Source: Chlorophyllum brunneum
Lineage: Eukaryota; Basidiomycota; Agaricomycetes; Agaricales; Agaricaceae
DNA: 64,000 nt
Reading direction: 5' to 3'
Assembly: GCA_963576785.1 (NCBI GenBank)
Contig: OY756140.1
Span: 1,178,001-1,242,000, forward strand
Part shown: positions 59,401 through 64,000 of the stretch, in pieces
How positions within the stretch are numbered: position 1 is the stretch's first letter
How the letters are laid out: each line of letters opens with the position of its first letter
Position numbers and translations under genes: made by a program
Notes under the pieces: generated by a model
Seen by the model: only the letters and a program-made list of their open reading frames with translations
The model's database searches: none
What the model was told of the DNA's origin: nothing

Positions 59401-60962
59401 GCGAAGCCCAGCCTTATTCCTACACAACCGGTCCATCCCAAGTGAAGGCACTGCGCTAGTCCTTCCCGAGTAGGACCTAAGTAGGTAATTTCATACACTG
59501 GATCCCCATTACGCCGTCCCGAACAAAATCTGGTAGGACCCCACTCCGCGGATTACGGGCAGAATTCTGACCATCCTTTCAAGCAAAACAGCGAAACCAG
59601 CCCGTTGATCTAGGGGATCCGAGGGTCGATAGAATGTAATTGGTATGGCCATCGCACTAGAACCCAAAGTGAAATGTAGCATTCTCCGTTTCCTATTTGA
59701 AAGAGTCGTTTGTTCTCCGAAAATTTGCATCTCAGCAGATGTCTTAACGCGAGCCCAGTGTTTATGGCTGGATACAATGATTTGAGAGCGCTGGCCGCTT
59801 GCTTAGATGGTGCTTCCAGGCGTAGTTCTGAAGCTCAAAAGCGGTTTCAGCCTCGGAGAGCAGCTACGAATAGTTTTCTCTTTTTGGCCTCAGTCCGGAT
59901 ATGTCAATTTCAATAGCGAGCGCCGTATCAACAAAGGCACTGTCTATTCGGGTCCGTCAGAATCCAATACCCAACGCAGTGTGTAAAACTCTTGAGTGTC
60001 AATGAATCTGAATCTCATCCCGGAAAGCAAAATTAGCCATTTGCACCCCATCACGGCTGGCTGGCTGAACCTTACGAAATGGGGATTTCCCTCGCCATAC
60101 CCAGCTTGCGGAAAGTCGCAGCACCTAACCTCAAACAGCGAGAGTCATAAACTCGTGCTACGAGGTGCCGAAATCGTGGCTAGAAGTTTCGTTTGTCCAC
60201 AACAACACAAACTGTCAATTCCGGGACCTTCCGTATCCGGTAATTTCATGATGGTGGCGATGCTATAGCGCTAGACTAGTTTAAGTTTGTCAAGAGACAG
60301 GTAGCCTTGTTTAGATGATAGATAGCTCCAAAGATGCGCGCTCCATCAATTACTATGATCTACGATATAGCAGCATTCATCGAAGCTCTCCCACACAATC
60401 CGACTGTGAACACCTATGTGAAGCCTCGGGCCAAAGTTTACACCAAGCACATTGTAAGCTCGCGTTATTTCGGGTCCGAGGATATGAGAGCTGCAGCAGC
60501 GATTGATTGTTAGCACTGGTGGTTCCCTTTGAATGGAACTCGTCATTTGTTCGCTTCAGGTGCAAAGAGCTGCGTCTGATTCATCCTGATTCAGTATGAG
60601 TACCTGGCAGCGGGAAGATCACAGATCCTCTACCAAGTCTCGGTCCTCCCTTGTTCATCTCCGGGCCCCTACACGCTAACGGAGATCCGATTGTAGTAAC
60701 CGCGCACAAGCCATCCTGCACTCATATGATTTATCACGAATCTGCTAGATTCCGCTACTACTGTTAGATACACAACATATTTATACAACCGTTAAGCGGG
60801 GGCAAGGGTCGAAAAAGGAACGAAGAAAAAAAGAATAATAATAATACAGGTAAATGGTACGTTTGCAGTGAGTGTGGAGAGGTACAACGGCAGGGATACA
60901 ACCATGACAAATGGTCGGGTAGGGGGTACGATGACAGCGAATTGTAGAATCGGAAAAGAAAC
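59401..60962. other. Intergenic region between the halogenase and the F-box gene
   Basis: About 1.56 kb, the largest gene-free gap in the window. It contains the halogenase upstream region and the 3' flank of the F-box gene. Short open frames on both strands are unlike proteins. No repeat ends, terminal inverted repeats or RNA genes were recognised. Confidence 0.45.
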
Positions 60963-63937
60963 TTACATTATTATACACCCGTCATTACTCATGTCGGGAA
61001 TGATGGGGGGCGAGTTCCTGCCGCTGCTAGGTCTGCCATTCGGAGACCACCATCTGGTCAGCCCACTGGCTCTTCCAGCTCCATTTCCAAAGTCACTATC
61101 GCCCGAAAAGCCAGAACCAGGACTCCCAGCCCTCCTCGAGGCGGCCTTCCTCCTTTTCTCTCTTGCGGTTCGAACAGCATCGACAGTCTGCCACGAATAG
61201 AAAGTCTTCACCACTACCCTCCCCCGATCACATTCATCCTGGCCAACCTTGAGGTCCCCTTCACACATCTCGTCCTCTCCGTCTACATAGCCAAGTTGCC
61301 GCGCCCAGAATGCCCTCACACCCAATCTTGGTCTAATTACCCCCTTCGCACCTAGCTCCTTCACAACTCCTTCAGCTACACTTCGACAGTCAATTGCCAC
61401 TACCTTGGCGTCAAGCACTTTACGCTGCCGGTTCAGATGAATAAACTCCTTTAGGGTCCTTCCACTCAACCTCGTATTATCTGCCTCTAAAATACGGAGT
61501 TTCGGGCATGCACGAATGAGGGTGAGGAAGGCTTCGTCACTGATATCCCCTGCCTGGGAAACGACAAGCCATTCAAGTGCGTGCCCGGGCTGGGGTGGAT
61601 CATCCTGCTTACGATCAGGGGGGACTGAGACGGGGGTAATGGATGATAAAACGGAGTCTGTAATTTCCACTGCATCCTCCAAATCGAGACGACGTATATG
61701 TGGGGTAGTGTCCAGCAGTTGGACCAGCCCACCGTCCCTCAGGTCTGCACCTATCCCCGCCATCTCCAGGTATTCCAAGCGGGGAACCGTGTATGCAATA
61801 TTGGAACACGCGATATCGGTAAGTAGGATGCAAAACGACAGAGAGAGGTGCCGAAGTTTGGTGACGCGGCGGAGGTAATATCCATCATGAGAATATTGCC
61901 GCCCGATCTGTAGTGCGTTTAGGCGGACGACTTCCGTTCCTAGCCCTGCATGACCGAATGTGTCATCGACGGCAACAAACGCCTCCAATGCGGAATTGTG
62001 TAGTTGGCGAACATAACTGAGGTCCAAGACTTCCAAATCGGGGGCCGCCTTTCCAAGTATCCGCATAGTCGCATCGTCCATATTCCTTAGCCCCGAAACT
62101 CTTAGTTCCGTCAAACGCGAAGGTTCCCCATGTTCAAAAATCGTACCAAAGAGACAACGTAGGCCTTCGGCATCCATATTGTGGCACCTGTTCAAATCCA
62201 AGTGTTCGAGTCGAGTGCAAATTGCTGCGAGTAGTTTACAGGTTGTGTTGGTCACCGCAGCTAAACCCTTGAGGCACAATTTCTGTAGGGATACGCATCG
62301 GGTTAGGAGATCATGTAGTGAATGAGTAGTCAAAGAGGAGCAGCCTTGTAGATTAATGGCCGTTAGATGAGTATAAGATATTGTGTCCTTGGGGCAGAGA
62401 TGGTTGGCGATGTCTGTGAGTGTGGCAGCCTGAAGATGACAATGACCAGTAAAGTTGATCTTTCGAATAAAGGGCCCGCCTGAGCGTGTAAGGCGTAAAA
62501 GGGTAGATTTGGGGAGGTAAGGGAACGAGCGTAAATCCAGATCCGTCCAGAGCTGACCATCAAAGACAAGCATCTGCCATGAGCGCGAAACCTGCACCTA
62601 GGTGAACGAAGCTCGTGGGACTGCCGCTGTGTGTAACTCACCATGGCCAGTTTTACTAGCTCTCGAATGCCGCGGTCTCGACCAACACATTGGTGTCTTG
62701 ACGAAGTTGCTTTGCTGATGGTCCATCGCCCCTCGACAATGTTGTTCATATGGTCCTCTTCGAAGAGTAGGACGAAGCATCTGAGAATCTGTATTTGCAG
62801 CTCTTTCGGAATTTGGTCTATATAATTGCGACGAAGTAAAGGGAGGGGTTTGAATATATCTGTCGATGTGACGGGCACAAAGTCTAAGGCGGAGAAGGGG
62901 GCGGGCGACGATTTGGAGCGGCCTTTAGTTTTGAAACTGAAGCGAGGTTGCTTTACGCTGAGCTTGCTTTCCGTGCCCGCGCGTGGACGGACGAATGATG
63001 ATGGAAGGACAGTATCAAGATCGTATTGAAGAGGTGCCGCGTACCATGGGACCACGGATGGGTCTAAGAAAGAGGAGGATGTTGTGAGAGACGTGCTTCC
63101 GGCTGGAGCAAGCGATGTTGTTTCTGAGGAGGTCCCAGAATCTACAATTACATCGCCACGCCTTCCGAGCAATAATTTACGTGCAAGATTACCTTGCGCT
63201 GTAGGGGAAGGTCCAAGTTTAATTTTGATCTTGGACATGGTCAGGGATGCGAGGGACGGGGTAGACTGAACAGATAGGGTCGAGAGCGACTGGCATCGCG
63301 AGGGCATGTGTCTCGTTGGTGAATCAGTGTAAACACCACCCGCCGATGTCGGAGAGGTGGGTGATGAGGCCCGGGCTGTCTCTTCGGGAGAGGTGGAGTG
63401 CGAGATGTTCCGCACAGGACCTGCAACGGAACCATAAGAGGAGGGGCCGGCGGATGGGGCAGAGTCAAAGGAGGATGAGGAGTCGTGATCATAATCGAGG
63501 CCCATGTCGGGAAAGGACAGAGGGGGTAAGGTAGGAGGAATGTCTTTCCCCTTCCCCTTGGCGGATGCGAGTGAGAGAGTGTAGCGCATTTCGTCTTTAT
63601 CATACAAATCTAGTACAAGGGAAGGGTCGACAGTAGTGGATTCTGTGCTGTCGAGCAAGTGAAACCTTGGGGAGCTCGGGTTGAAATCAGAAGAGGGTGG
63701 ACTAGCGCCCACGCAGGCAGGACTTGGGGCAGAGGGCGAGGGAGTTACGTCGAAGACGCCATGGAGAATGTCTACGGGGAGTACTGGAAGAGGCCCAGTC
63801 GCTGCCTTGCCTTTGCCGCCCGGATCTGGGACACGCCTGGAGCGTATGTCTGGCTGCTCAGGCTGTGTGGGGTGGCCATGAGGGTGATGAGCTGGGGAGG
63901 GTGGGTGTAGATGTGGGTGGGGATGGTCTGTGGTCAT
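60963..63937 (-). CDS. F-box/leucine-rich-repeat protein with C-terminal CaaX box
   Basis: Substrate receptor of SCF-type ubiquitin ligases by family. Exons are 62642-63937 and 60963-62597 (2931 nt, 976 aa); the intron is 44 nt. The N-terminal 370 residues are His/Pro- and Ser-rich and probably disordered. The F-box lies at IPKELQIQILRCFVLLFEED and continues across the intron as VSRSWQMLVFDGQLWTDLDL. LRR repeats follow (LTAINLQGCSSLTTHSLHDL, LEHLDLNRCHNMDAEGLRCL, LEVLDLSYVRQLHNSALEAF, IRRLDLEDAVEITDSVL). The C-terminus is basic and ends in CIIM, a perfect CaaX prenylation motif with Met favouring farnesylation. Membrane anchoring is therefore likely, as for mammalian FBXL2, whose substrate range cannot be transferred. 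Confidence 0.9.
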
Positions 63938-64000
63938 GGTGGGACCATGGGACGGGCTGAGGGCAGATAAGAGAAATGGGCAGGCTGGCGGACAGTGCTG

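Overview
This is a 64-kb piece of a filamentous fungal nuclear genome, almost certainly a mushroom-forming basidiomycete (Agaricomycetes). Genes are dense, lie on both strands and are broken by many introns of about 45-65 nt with GT...AG ends and CTRAY-like branch points. Family content fits: a cytochrome-b5-fused delta-9 desaturase, a PalI/Rim9 protein, secreted intradiol dioxygenases, a flavin-dependent halogenase of the type known from Armillaria, and a basidiomycete-style Ctr transporter. No bacterial operon, CRISPR array, rRNA, tRNA or transposon was recognised.

Layout: 1-7 kb, minus strand: N-terminus of methionine aminopeptidase 2, an Rsc4-like double-bromodomain protein, the desaturase and CutC; CutC is divergent from the mRNA-export factor Nxt1. 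9-17.7 kb: two DExH helicases, Prp22 and a DHX29/YLR419w-like protein, diverging from about 120 bp. 18-27 kb: nicotinamidase, an uncharacterised membrane-anchored protein, two tandem secreted intradiol dioxygenases and a GH27 alpha-galactosidase. 27-41 kb: exonuclease V, a Ctr copper transporter, an Ark/Prk kinase, two tandem RidA genes, Syo1 and an unknown single-pass membrane protein. 41-54.8 kb: Sin3, a second member of the uncharacterised membrane family, PalI/Rim9, a ureohydrolase with a signal peptide and a methyltransferase. 55-64 kb: a doubtful small gene, the exosome cofactor Lrp1, the halogenase, and an F-box/LRR protein ending in a CaaX box.

Most genes are conserved housekeeping functions: chromatin (Rsc4, Sin3), RNA handling (Prp22, Nxt1, Lrp1, DHX29-like), ribosome assembly (Syo1) and copper handling (CutC, Ctr). 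The accessory part is the dioxygenase and alpha-galactosidase block (plant-matter breakdown) and the halogenase.

The most striking result comes from splicing the genes by hand. Several enzymes carry active-site motifs on micro-exons: 3, 5 and 25 nt in the desaturase; 6, 21 and 24 nt in the alpha-galactosidase; 17 and 20 nt in the dioxygenases; 22 nt in the ureohydrolase. Read naively, these genes look broken. Other notable points are two GC-AG introns in one RidA gene, an apparently undescribed two-member membrane protein family with conserved intron phases, an Asn in place of an expected iron-binding His in both dioxygenases, and the CaaX-tailed F-box protein. Exon models were deduced by eye from frame, splice signals and family conservation and have no transcript support here.
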